Below, piece by piece: positions 1-5,529 of a stretch of DNA of 7,222 bases (position 1 is the stretch's first letter; each line of letters begins with the position of its first letter). The stretch lies in the NCBI GenBank assembly GCA_015222555.1, contig JADFVM010000110.1, positions 1 through 7,222 on the forward strand. Reading direction: 5' to 3'. The notes beneath the pieces are model-generated. The model searched no databases, was not told the DNA's origin, and saw only the letters and a list, made by a program, of their open reading frames with translations. Made by a program: the position numbers and the translations under genes. Source of the DNA: Pseudomonadota bacterium (GTDB lineage: Bacteria; Desulfobacterota; JADFVX01).

Positions 1-145
1 CAATGTAACTGCCACAAGCACGGAATATGGCCTTGAGTTTACCTCCAGCATCATAAAGGATAATATCTTCGCCTGTCAGTTTCATCCGGAAAAGAGTCAG
101 AAAGAAGGGCTAAAGATTTTAAAAGCATTTGGAGAGTGGAATTGA
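1..145 (+). CDS. hisH: Imidazole glycerol phosphate synthase glutaminase subunit HisH (3' end only)
   Basis: This is the C-terminal 47 residues of a HisH protein; the frame runs from base 2 to the TGA at 143-145 and the 5' end lies outside the window. HisH is the class I glutamine amidotransferase that releases ammonia from glutamine and passes it through the HisF barrel. Visible family marks are the segment TEYGLEF and, near the end, QFHPEKS, which carries the His and Glu of the Cys-His-Glu catalytic triad, followed by the usual GLKILKAF ending. The nucleophile Cys is upstream of the window and cannot be checked. The stop codon overlaps the hisA start codon by one base (TGATG), in keeping with a coupled his operon. 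Confidence 0.95.
   Translation, partial: NVTATSTEYGLEFTSSIIKDNIFACQFHPEKSQKEGLKILKAFGEWN
131..134 (+). promoter_or_regulatory. Ribosome binding site deciding the hisA start
   Basis: GGAG lies 10 bases before ATG 145. An in-frame GTG at 136 would give three extra residues but sits only one base after this motif. The ATG also gives the family N-terminus MEIIPAIDLKGG. Confidence 0.6.
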
Positions 146-891
146 TGGAAATCATACCGGCAATAGATCTGAAAGGCGGGGAATGTGTGCGCCTCTTGCA
201 GGGGGATATGGAGAAAGCGACTGTATTTTCTAATGATCCCGTAGAAACAGCCAAACGGTGGGAGGCTGAAGGTGCAACGAGATTACATGTCGTTGATCTT
301 GATGGCGCCTTTAAGGGAAAACCTGAAAACAGAGCCGTCATTGAATCAATTGTCGATGCCTTGCATATTCCCGTTCAGGTCGGCGGCGGTATACGTGATC
401 TGGAGACCATTGATTACTACATTGAATCAGGTATTGACAGGGTGATTCTGGGTACCATCGCACAGAAATCACCAGAACTTGTTATAAAGGCCTGTGAGCA
501 TTTCCATGAAAGGATCGTTGTCGGCATTGATGCCAAGGATGGTAAGGTGGCTATTCAGGGCTGGGCAGAGCTTACCTCGGAAAGCGCAATGGAGCTTGCT
601 GCAGAATATGAAGATTATGGAGTAGCAGCCATCATCTATACGGACATATCAAAGGATGGCATGATGGAAGGGCCCAATTTAGAGGCCACAAGAGAGTTGG
701 CCCTGTCCGTAGATATTCCGATTATCGCTTCCGGTGGTGTGTCATCCCTTAATGATATCAAAGGCCTTCTTCCTCTCGAAAAGGATGGGGTGGAAGGTGT
801 CATAACAGGCAAGGCGATATATTCCGGCGCCCTGGATCTTAACGCAGCCATTAAGCTGGCCAGGGGGTATGAGGTCAAGGGTGCTCACTAA
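145..891 (+). CDS. hisA: ProFAR isomerase HisA
   Basis: HisA, 248 aa, a (beta/alpha)8-barrel isomerase of normal family length. It converts ProFAR (N'-formimino-AICAR ribonucleotide) to PRFAR by an Amadori rearrangement in the cytoplasm, the fourth step of histidine synthesis. The protein opens with IIPAIDLKGG, which contains the catalytic acid/base Asp8. The phosphate-binding VQVGGGIRD is at about residues 78-85, and VGIDAKDG at about 126-133 carries the second catalytic Asp (Asp129). AIQGW follows at 136-140, YTDISKDGM at 165-173, and the second phosphate site IIASGGVSS at 193-201. Start 145 was preferred over GTG 136 because it matches HisA N-termini and has a better spaced GGAG. The gene overlaps hisH by 1 bp and hisF by 11 bp. 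The protein resembles HisF and shares its duplicated half-barrel fold, but the IDLKGG opening distinguishes it. Confidence 0.97.
   Translation: MEIIPAIDLKGGECVRLLQGDMEKATVFSNDPVETAKRWEAEGATRLHVVDLDGAFKGKPENRAVIESIVDALHIPVQVGGGIRDLETIDYYIESGIDRVILGTIAQKSPELVIKACEHFHERIVVGIDAKDGKVAIQGWAELTSESAMELAAEYEDYGVAAIIYTDISKDGMMEGPNLEATRELALSVDIPIIASGGVSSLNDIKGLLPLEKDGVEGVITGKAIYSGALDLNAAIKLARGYEVKGAH
871..874 (+). promoter_or_regulatory. Ribosome binding site deciding the hisF start
   Basis: GAGG inside the hisA end is 6 bases before GTG 881. The alternative in-frame ATG at 869 is only a base or two after its own purine run and would add four residues not usual in HisF. Confidence 0.5.
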
Positions 892-1699
892 AAGAATCAT
901 CCCCTGTCTGGATGTTAAAGATGGCCGGGTTGTTAAGGGCACAAAATTTCTTGACCTCAAGGATGCCGGAGATCCCGTGGAAGTGGCGCGGGAGTATGAT
1001 CGTCAGGGTGCGGACGAGCTGACCTTCCTCGATATTACGGCATCCCACGAAAAAAGAGGGATTATCCTTGATGTCGTGAGGAGAACGGCAGAGGATGTCT
1101 TTATGCCGCTCACCGTCGGTGGAGGTGTGACGACGACAGATGATATCAGGTCTTTGTTGAATGCCGGTGCCGACAAGGTCTCTATCAATACAGCGGCAAT
1201 AAAAAATCCTGACTTTGTTAAAGAAGCGTCCGGAATCTTTGGAAGCCAGTGCATCGTCGTTGCCATTGATGCTAAAAGGGTTCAGAGTCGGGCGTCGGAA
1301 GTCGGGAGTGAAAATCGTGTTTCCGAACTACAAACTAAAAACTCCGGACTGAAATGGGAAGTCTTTACCCATGGCGGCAGAAACCCTACCGGTATCGATG
1401 TTGTCGCGTGGGCAAAAAAGATGGAAAGCTATGGCGCCGGTGAGATTCTTCTGACCAGTATGGACAAGGATGGAACGAAGGATGGTTTTGACATTGAGCT
1501 TACCAGAACCATCTCGGAGTCGGTCTCCATTCCGGTGATTGCCTCAGGTGGTGTAGGTAATCCTGAACATATCTATGAAGGCTTTGAAAAGGGAAAAGCC
1601 GATGCAGCGCTGGCGGCGTCCATCTTTCACTATCGTGAATATAGTGTGGCCCAAGTAAAGACGTACTTGAAAGAAAAGGGGATACCGGTAAGGTTATGA
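881..1699 (+). CDS. hisF: Imidazole glycerol phosphate synthase cyclase subunit HisF, with an in-frame repeat insertion
   Basis: HisF, 272 aa from GTG 881. It uses ammonia from HisH to convert PRFAR to imidazole glycerol phosphate and AICAR. The opening KRIIPCLDVKDGRVVKG is diagnostic and contains catalytic Asp11. LTVGGGV (about 77-83) and VIASGGV (219-225) are the two phosphate loops. VVAIDAKRV at 126-134 carries the second catalytic Asp130, and LLTSMDKDGTKDGFD follows at 190-204. HisF is usually about 250-258 aa; the excess here is explained by a segment at residues 135-157, between AKRV and KWEVFTHGG, that has no counterpart I know in the family and is encoded by a palindromic heptamer repeat (listed separately). 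The frame is kept and all catalytic residues remain, so the enzyme is probably active. In HisF structures the loop after strand 5 is on the catalytic face, away from HisH. The gene overlaps hisA by 11 bp and hisI by 4 bp (ATGA). A longer start at ATG 869 cannot be excluded. Confidence 0.96.
   Translation: MLTKRIIPCLDVKDGRVVKGTKFLDLKDAGDPVEVAREYDRQGADELTFLDITASHEKRGIILDVVRRTAEDVFMPLTVGGGVTTTDDIRSLLNAGADKVSINTAAIKNPDFVKEASGIFGSQCIVVAIDAKRVQSRASEVGSENRVSELQTKNSGLKWEVFTHGGRNPTGIDVVAWAKKMESYGAGEILLTSMDKDGTKDGFDIELTRTISESVSIPVIASGGVGNPEHIYEGFEKGKADAALAASIFHYREYSVAQVKTYLKEKGIPVRL
1283..1351 (+). repeat. Palindromic heptamer-repeat element inserted in frame in hisF
   Basis: The left half is four exact 7-base steps at 1286-1313: AGTCGGG, CGTCGGA, AGTCGGG, AGTGAAA. 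After a 9-base linker the right half is four more at 1323-1350: CCGAACT, ACAAACT, AAAAACT, CCGGACT. Left units start with AGT or CGT and right units end with ACT, so the arms are degenerate inverted repeats of each other. The span between conserved HisF codons is 69 bp (23 codons), so the frame is preserved. The encoded peptide is polar (Ser, Glu, Arg, Asn, Gln rich). The style matches short palindromic elements normally intergenic in some bacterial genomes, and the situation resembles Rickettsia palindromic elements inside genes. No target-site duplication is evident. The exact element ends are inferred from the HisF family pattern. Confidence 0.75.
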
Positions 1700-2079
1700 A
1701 AAAGGTAATCGATTCCGTAAAGTTTGATGAAAAAGGGCTTGTGCCGGCCATTACGCAGGACTTTGAAACGGGTGATGTGCTGATGATGGCCTATATGAAC
1801 AGCGAAGCGCTGGGAAAAACGCTCGAATCAGGCAATGTTCATTATTACAGTCGTTCCAGGAACAAGCTTTGGATGAAGGGTGAAAGCTCGGGACATTTGC
1901 AGCTGGTAAAAGAGGTTTTCGTTGATTGTGATGGTGACACAATTCTCATCAAGGTGGAACAGAAAGTCGCCGCATGCCATACCGGGCATTACAGTTGTTT
2001 CTTCCGCAAAATAGAAGATGATCGCTTAGTCGAGATTTCTGAAAAAGTTTTTAATGAGGAGAATGTTTATGGCGAGTAA
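1696..2079 (+). CDS. hisI: Phosphoribosyl-AMP cyclohydrolase HisI
   Basis: HisI, 127 aa, a stand-alone PRA-cyclohydrolase (not fused to HisE). It opens the adenine ring of phosphoribosyl-AMP to give ProFAR, the third step of the pathway, and needs zinc and magnesium. Visible motifs are MMAYMN at 30-35, the signature YSRSRNKLWMKGESSGH at 51-67, the metal-binding DCDGD at 77-81 (Asp77, Asp79, Asp81 for magnesium; Cys78 a likely zinc ligand), and ACHTGHYSC at 93-101 with Cys94 and Cys101 as further zinc ligands. Length is normal for the monofunctional form. The ATG overlaps the hisF stop as ATGA, and the 3' end overlaps hisE by 11 bp, so it is likely translated by coupling within the his operon. 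Confidence 0.97.
   Translation: MKKVIDSVKFDEKGLVPAITQDFETGDVLMMAYMNSEALGKTLESGNVHYYSRSRNKLWMKGESSGHLQLVKEVFVDCDGDTILIKVEQKVAACHTGHYSCFFRKIEDDRLVEISEKVFNEENVYGE
2056..2061 (+). promoter_or_regulatory. Ribosome binding site deciding the hisE start
   Basis: GAGGAG within the hisI end lies 7 bases before ATG 2069. Other in-frame ATGs at 2054 and 2063 are respectively before it and one base after it, so neither can use this site. Confidence 0.65.
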
Positions 2080-2416
2080 GTCTGATCTCGGTGGAATTGG
2101 GGATGCCCTTGAAGACCTTTTTGCAGTGCTTATGGAAAGAAAGCAGACCATGAAAGACGAGTCTTATGTCGCTCTCCTTTTTAAAAAAGGTGAAGATGCT
2201 ATTCTTAAAAAAATTGCTGAAGAAGCAGGTGAAGTGATTATCGCCTCAAAAGGTGTGGACAGGGATAAAATTATTCATGAAATTGTGGATTTATGGTTTC
2301 ATTCCATGGTCCTTATGGGATTCAAAAATATCAGTTTCGATGAAATAGCCGACGAATTCAGGAAAAGAATGGGGATCTCGGGCATTGCTGAGAAAAACTC
2401 AAGGAAGAAAAAATAA
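2069..2416 (+). CDS. hisE: Phosphoribosyl-ATP pyrophosphatase HisE
   Basis: HisE, 115 aa from ATG 2069, a small all-alpha pyrophosphohydrolase of the MazG-like fold. It removes pyrophosphate from phosphoribosyl-ATP to give phosphoribosyl-AMP, the substrate of HisI encoded just upstream. The family core is clear: SYVALLFKKGEDAILKKIAEEAGEV at residues 32-56, with Glu51, Glu52 and Glu55 as magnesium-binding acids, then EIVDLWFHSMVLM at 71-83 with Asp74 and His78. The C-terminus RMGISGIAEKNSRKKK resembles the usual G-S-G-x-x-EK-xSR ending. The start was set by a well spaced GAGGAG; ATG 2054 would add five residues. The gene overlaps hisI by 11 bp and ends 2 bp before the HIT gene. Many bacteria fuse hisI and hisE; here they are separate and overlap out of frame. 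Confidence 0.95.
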   Translation: MASKSDLGGIGDALEDLFAVLMERKQTMKDESYVALLFKKGEDAILKKIAEEAGEVIIASKGVDRDKIIHEIVDLWFHSMVLMGFKNISFDEIADEFRKRMGISGIAEKNSRKKK

Positions 2417-2418
2417 GA

Positions 2419-2763
2419 ATGGAAGACTGTCTTTTTTGTAGAATTATAGCAGGAGAGATCCCTTCTGATAAGCTTTATGAGGACGATGGTTTCATCGCTT
2501 TCAGGGATATTAATCCACAGAGTCCTGTTCATGTTCTCGTCGTTCCTAAAAAACATAAAGAGAGGCTTGCCGATTGCAGCGATAATGATAAGACTATGCT
2601 TTCCGGCCTTTTACTTGTTGCCAATAAGGTGGCACGGGATGAGGGCATAGCCGAGTCCGGTTACAGAGTGACCATCAATTCCGGACCTGAGGGTGGTCAG
2701 CTTATCTATCATCTTCATCTCCACCTGATGGGAGGACATAAATTGTCCGACCAGATGGGATAA
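2419..2763 (+). CDS. HIT-family (HINT-like) nucleotide hydrolase
   Basis: A 114-aa protein of the histidine triad superfamily, closest in look to the HINT/PKCI branch, cytosolic hydrolases of purine phosphoramidates and related nucleotide conjugates. It has the N-terminal CLFCRIIAGEIPS (Cys4 and Cys7, probable zinc ligands found in many members), FRDINPQSPVHVLVVPKKH at 28-46, and the defining triad YHLHLHLMGG at 97-106. His98, His100 and His102 form the triad and His100 should be the nucleophile by analogy with human HINT1 His112. The length is normal. It begins 2 bp after the hisE stop with AAGGAAG about 11 bases upstream, so it is co-transcribed with the his genes. HIT genes after hisE recur in deltaproteobacterial genomes as I recall, but no defined role in histidine synthesis is known to me; the physiological substrate is not predictable from sequence. 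Confidence 0.93.
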   Translation: MEDCLFCRIIAGEIPSDKLYEDDGFIAFRDINPQSPVHVLVVPKKHKERLADCSDNDKTMLSGLLLVANKVARDEGIAESGYRVTINSGPEGGQLIYHLHLHLMGGHKLSDQMG

Positions 2764-2799
2764 CGATCAATTTAACCTAAAATCAATTTAGAGGGAATT
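2764..2799. repeat. Short gap with a 9-bp direct repeat before slyD
   Basis: The 36-bp gap between the HIT gene and slyD has ATCAATTTA twice, at 2766-2774 and 2782-2790, 16 bases apart. The second copy abuts the slyD ribosome binding site GAGGG at 2791-2795. It could be an operator or chance in AT-rich DNA. No promoter hexamers or terminator hairpin are clear, so slyD may be read through from the his operon. Confidence 0.3.
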
Positions 2800-3285
2800 A
2801 TGACTTCACAAGCAAATCAATTAATAACGATTCATTTTACCATCAAAGATGAAAAGGACAATGTTGTTGACTCTACTGAAGGGCAGCAGCCTTATTCCTT
2901 CTTAAGCGGCACCCACCAGATGTTCCCCAAGGTAGAAGAAAAAATCGGTCAAATGGAGATAGGCAGTAAAATCAGCATGGATCTCTCTCCCGATGATGCC
3001 TATGGAGAATACGATGAAAATGGTCTCAAGAGCACGGCCCGCTCCGGTTTTCCCGATGGTGTGGAATTGAAAGAGGGGATGACTTTTTTAACTCAGCAGG
3101 ATGGTGTTGAGGCTCCGGTAACAATAAAAAAAGTTGAAAGTGAAAATGTTACCATTGACTTTAATCACCCCATGGCAGGGCAGGCCGTTGTTTGTGACGT
3201 GGAACTAATAGACATTAGGGCTGCAACGGAAGAAGAGCTGAGTGGACAGCATGCTCATGAGGGAGGCTGTGGCTGTGACCATTAA
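2800..3285 (+). CDS. slyD: SlyD-like FKBP-type peptidyl-prolyl cis-trans isomerase
   Basis: A 161-aa protein with the SlyD architecture: a split FKBP domain (about residues 1-69 and 124-140) interrupted by an insert-in-flap chaperone domain (about 70-123). It catalyses prolyl bond isomerisation and assists folding in the cytoplasm; E. coli SlyD also delivers nickel for hydrogenase maturation. Diagnostic segments are VVDSTEGQQPYSFLSG at 22-37, DDAYGEYDEN at 65-74, and FNHPMAGQ at 121-128, the counterpart of the family GNHPLAGQ. The tail after the domain is short and metal-binding in character, with His151, His153, Cys157, Cys159 and His161; it is much shorter than the E. coli His/Cys-rich tail. 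GAGGG precedes the ATG by 4-5 bases. It is the last + strand gene here, facing the cyclase gene across the foldback element. A role in nickel supply is only an inference from the tail. Confidence 0.92.
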   Translation: MTSQANQLITIHFTIKDEKDNVVDSTEGQQPYSFLSGTHQMFPKVEEKIGQMEIGSKISMDLSPDDAYGEYDENGLKSTARSGFPDGVELKEGMTFLTQQDGVEAPVTIKKVESENVTIDFNHPMAGQAVVCDVELIDIRAATEEELSGQHAHEGGCGCDH

Positions 3286-3333
3286 TCAGGGTTGATGTGC
3301 TCTGTCGGCATTTCCTGTAAGGTCATTTTTATA

Positions 3334-3526
3334 GAGGGTTGACCCGCATTTCTCACAAGCTGTCTGCTGCGGTGTTCTAAACGCACGCACTATCCCGCTT
3401 TCTCTTGGTCGGGCTGCTCGACAGAGTGTAAACTATGCCTGCGCGGCCCTCGGTCGTGAAAGCGTGACATTACGCACGTTTAAATCCCCTCACGACGAAA
3501 CCTTGTGAGAAATGTGGGTTATCCTC
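3334..3526. mobile_element. MITE-like foldback (long imperfect palindrome), about 193 bp
   Basis: The terminal arms are 3334-3359 and 3502-3526. Reading outside in, both contain ACCCrCATTTCTCACAAG (r = G or A), with an identical 14-base core CATTTCTCACAAG plus flank agreement, and both extend outward to a GAGG. The dyad continues inward: TAAACG at 3378-3383 faces CGTTTA at 3478-3483, and CGCTTTC at 3396-3402 faces GAAAGCG at 3458-3464. All three pairs share a centre near 3430. No open frame of useful size lies inside, so a transposase in trans would be needed if it is a mobile element. No target-site duplication is clear; the outer ends are uncertain by several bases. The right end touches the stop codon of the cyclase gene at 3527. 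Its RNA would fold into a long hairpin from either strand, which may help end transcription of the two convergent genes. Confidence 0.7.
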
Positions 3527-4441
3527 TCAGGCAACTTCTACCCGATTTCTTCCCCCTTCTTTTGCTCTATACAAAGCCTGGTCTGCAGCATTGATGAGAT
3601 CATCTTCAGAGTCATAATTATCACCGTATAGCACAGAAATTCCAGTGCTGATTGTCACCTGATGCCCTTCCATTTCACCTTCGAAAAGAAGTTCACTAAT
3701 TTTAGCTCGAATACGTTCTGCAACGATGACGGCACCATCTTTGTCTGTTTCAGGCAGAATAACGGCAAACTCCTCGCCTCCAAAACGTGCTATCTGATCA
3801 TAGGGCCGTATTTGCTCCAGCATTGTGTCAGCCACCGCTTTTAATACGTCATCTCCAGCCTGGTGACCATAGGAGTCGTTTGTTTTTTTGAAGAAGTCAA
3901 TATCGATCATTAAAAAACAGAGGTTTTTCCCCAGCCTTACAGTACGCTGAAATTCTTTTTTTAATTCGCTCGTCATCACTCTTCTATTGCTGAGGCCCGT
4001 AAGGGCGTCTGTATTTGCAAGTTCCCTTAGTTTTTCATTGCTCTCTTTAAGCTTGTCCTGGAGATTCTTAATCTTGAGATGTACATTAACGCGAGCGATG
4101 AGCTCAGCAGGGTCAAAAGGTTTGGTGACATAATCGCTTGCACCTTGCTCAAGGCCTTTGATCTTGTTTTTTGCAGATATGTTTCCCGTGAGTATAATGA
4201 CGGGAATGTCACGACGTATCTCGATGTTTTTTTTTGCTGCAAGAAATTTAAAACCATCAAATCCGGGCATTTCGAGGTCGCAGAGTATGAGGTCTACCTC
4301 CTGCTCCATAAGCGCTTTTATGCCCTCCAGTCCGTCAGCCGCTTCATGGAAGCTTGAGCCGATCGAATTATCAAGAAGAATCTTATGGATCTGCTTGCGT
4401 TGATTTTCAGAGTCATCGATTATTAGAATGGATGCGTTCAT
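3527..4441 (-). CDS. Response regulator with GGDEF domain (predicted diguanylate cyclase, REC-GGDEF)
   Basis: A 304-aa soluble protein that probably makes cyclic di-GMP from two GTP when its receiver domain is phosphorylated. The REC domain (about 1-122) has the acidic pair Asp9/Asp10, phospho-acceptor Asp55 in CDLEMPGFDG, Thr85 and Lys107 (VTKPF). A short helical linker (about 123-143, charged and Leu-spaced) leads to the GGDEF domain from TDALTGLSNRR at 144-154. Metal-binding Asp180 lies in MIDIDFFKKTND, and the active-site loop is GGEEF at 221-225. Five residues before it is RPYD at 212-215, matching the RxxD inhibitory I-site, so product feedback inhibition is expected. The layout is that of PleD/WspR-type regulators, but with one REC domain. 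No histidine kinase is adjacent, so its partner is unknown. The stop codon abuts the foldback element; AGGGGGG lies just before the ATG, with tight spacing. Its output process cannot be told from context. Confidence 0.95.
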   Translation of the reverse strand: MNASILIIDDSENQRKQIHKILLDNSIGSSFHEAADGLEGIKALMEQEVDLILCDLEMPGFDGFKFLAAKKNIEIRRDIPVIILTGNISAKNKIKGLEQGASDYVTKPFDPAELIARVNVHLKIKNLQDKLKESNEKLRELANTDALTGLSNRRVMTSELKKEFQRTVRLGKNLCFLMIDIDFFKKTNDSYGHQAGDDVLKAVADTMLEQIRPYDQIARFGGEEFAVILPETDKDGAVIVAERIRAKISELLFEGEMEGHQVTISTGISVLYGDNYDSEDDLINAADQALYRAKEGGRNRVEVA

Positions 4442-4507
4442 GTCCCCCCTGCAGTTAACGCTTGCTTATAGACTTGTATTGCCATAAAAGTGGAAATGAA
4501 ATTTTCA

Positions 4508-4535
4508 CATATAATTAAATAAACACGAAATTCAA
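4508..4535 (-). promoter_or_regulatory. Possible sigma-70-type promoter for the REC-GGDEF gene
   Basis: On the minus strand TTGAAT (complement of 4530-4535) is followed after 16 bases by TATATG (complement of 4508-4513), about 70 bases upstream of the start codon. Each hexamer matches the consensus at four of six positions. The region is AT-rich, so chance matches are likely; this is a candidate only. Confidence 0.25.
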
Positions 4536-4570
4536 TTGTATAAGATTTATTTTGAAAAGGGAACTTTTTT

Positions 4571-4600
4571 AAAAAATCGGTTAATCTTCAAATTAATACC
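4571..4600 (-). terminator. Weak possible terminator for the molybdate operon
   Basis: On the minus strand, about 57 bases after the modC stop, an AT-rich hairpin (GGT...ATTA / TAAT...ACC, 4579-4600, with a two-base bulge) is followed at once by GATTTTTT (complement of 4571-4578). The stem is weak, so the call is tentative. An AT-rich 18-bp dyad at 4630-4647, closer to modC, is a second candidate structure but lacks a T-run. Confidence 0.35.
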
Positions 4601-4656
4601 TATATTGCCCTGCAGGCCGAGCAGCGCCACTCTTTTATAAAATAGAGATAAAAGAA

Positions 4657-5529
4657 TTAGATCTTAAAAACAAGTGCCTCTGATGCCTTTGCGGCAACAA
4701 TCACTTCATCCCCAATAGAAATGCTTTGTGCTTCATCATTGTCGACAAAAACCCTGAAGGTCCGTCCGTTTTCTTCCACAGTGAGAAGTGTGTGGATCTC
4801 GTCGGATTCCATGGCAAATACCTTGACGGGTATCTGAATCCTTGTGCTTAATCCTTTTCCTAAAAATACCTCTTCCGGGGAGCCTTGCCGCTCTACTTTT
4901 CCACTTTTTAATGTGACGGCGTGTTCTGCCAGCCTGTATGCCTCAGCCAGGTCATGGGTGACCAAAACCGCCGTAAAACCGATTTTTTTATGGAGCTTGA
5001 TGATCTCATTATAGAGGGTCTTCTTTACGGCGGCATCGAGTGCCGAGAAAGGCTCATCAAGTAAAAGCAGTTCAGGCGACCTGATGAGTGCTCTTGACAG
5101 GGCGACGCGTTGTTTTTCCCCGCCTGAAAGCTCATGTGGATACCTGTCTTCCAGGCCTGTTAATTCCGTCATCTCTATCATCTTCTTGACACTATTGAGA
5201 CTGTTTTTCCCATCAAGGGCATAGCCTATGTTTGCCTTAACATCAAGATGTGGAAAGAGCGCCAGGTCCTGGAAGAGAAAGCCCGTTGATCTTTTCTGAG
5301 GAGGCAGGTTGATACCCTTTGCTGAATCAAACCATGACTGGCTGCCTAAACAGATACTGCCCGCTTCTGCACATTCAAGCCCTGCCAGCAATCTGAGGAT
5401 TGTTGATTTTCCCGAACCTGACGGGCCGAAAATAACGGTAATTTCCCCTTTCGGAAGGGTGAAGTTAACATCAATGTTAAATCCTGTACCCGGAAAAGTT
5501 TTTTTAAGTTTTACGTCAATGTGACTCAT
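4657..5529 (-). CDS. modC: Molybdate ABC transporter ATP-binding protein ModC
   Basis: ModC, 290 aa, the ATPase of the molybdate importer on the cytoplasmic face of the membrane, working as a dimer with ModB. The nucleotide-binding domain shows Walker A GPSGSGKST at 35-43, Q-loop Gln87 in LFQDLALFPH, the ABC signature LSGGEKQR at 134-141, Walker B LLLLDEP at 154-160 with catalytic Glu159, and the switch His192 in VTHD. From about 228 a C-terminal Mop/TOBE-type domain follows, with IQIPVKVFAM near its start and VIVAAKASEALVFKI at the very end, typical of ModC and a likely oxyanion sensor. The domain is shorter than in the about 350-aa E. coli ModC, giving a compact version. The ATG overlaps the modB stop as ATGA; no strong ribosome binding site is seen, so coupling is likely. 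Tungstate or sulfate use is possible in principle, but the modA and Mop neighbours favour molybdate. Confidence 0.93.
   Translation of the reverse strand: MSHIDVKLKKTFPGTGFNIDVNFTLPKGEITVIFGPSGSGKSTILRLLAGLECAEAGSICLGSQSWFDSAKGINLPPQKRSTGFLFQDLALFPHLDVKANIGYALDGKNSLNSVKKMIEMTELTGLEDRYPHELSGGEKQRVALSRALIRSPELLLLDEPFSALDAAVKKTLYNEIIKLHKKIGFTAVLVTHDLAEAYRLAEHAVTLKSGKVERQGSPEEVFLGKGLSTRIQIPVKVFAMESDEIHTLLTVEENGRTFRVFVDNDEAQSISIGDEVIVAAKASEALVFKI

Noticed and set aside
51..341. Minus-strand open frame antisense to hisH/hisA, and similar shadows at 636-878, 742-960, 1003-1266, 1500-1751, 1751-1942 and 2299-2556
   Set aside because: They lie opposite well-identified his genes, have no recognisable domain and have low-complexity composition; they are frame shadows.
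1283..1351. Frameshift or assembly error in hisF
   Set aside because: The frame is intact on both sides, the insert is exactly 23 codons, and its regular 7-base inverted architecture argues for a real element.
3334..3526. Integron attC site
   Set aside because: The length and palindromy are suggestive, but the ends do not match the RYYYAAC/GTTRRRY core pattern, and no integrase or gene cassette is near.
3334..3526. Transposase remnant, or a short zinc-ribbon-like peptide from the CEKCG reading of the terminal repeats
   Set aside because: Frames across the element are broken by stops. The CEKCG reading comes from TGTGAGAAATG-type terminal repeat sequence in both arms, so it reflects the repeat and not a protein.
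3662..4403. Plus-strand and alternate minus-strand open frames opposite the REC-GGDEF gene
   Set aside because: The minus-strand protein has complete REC and GGDEF motifs; the overlapping frames have no family features.
4442..4500. Sigma-54-type promoter (TGGCA near 4480 on the minus strand)
   Set aside because: There is no GC doublet at the -12 position with correct spacing, so the -24/-12 pattern is not met.
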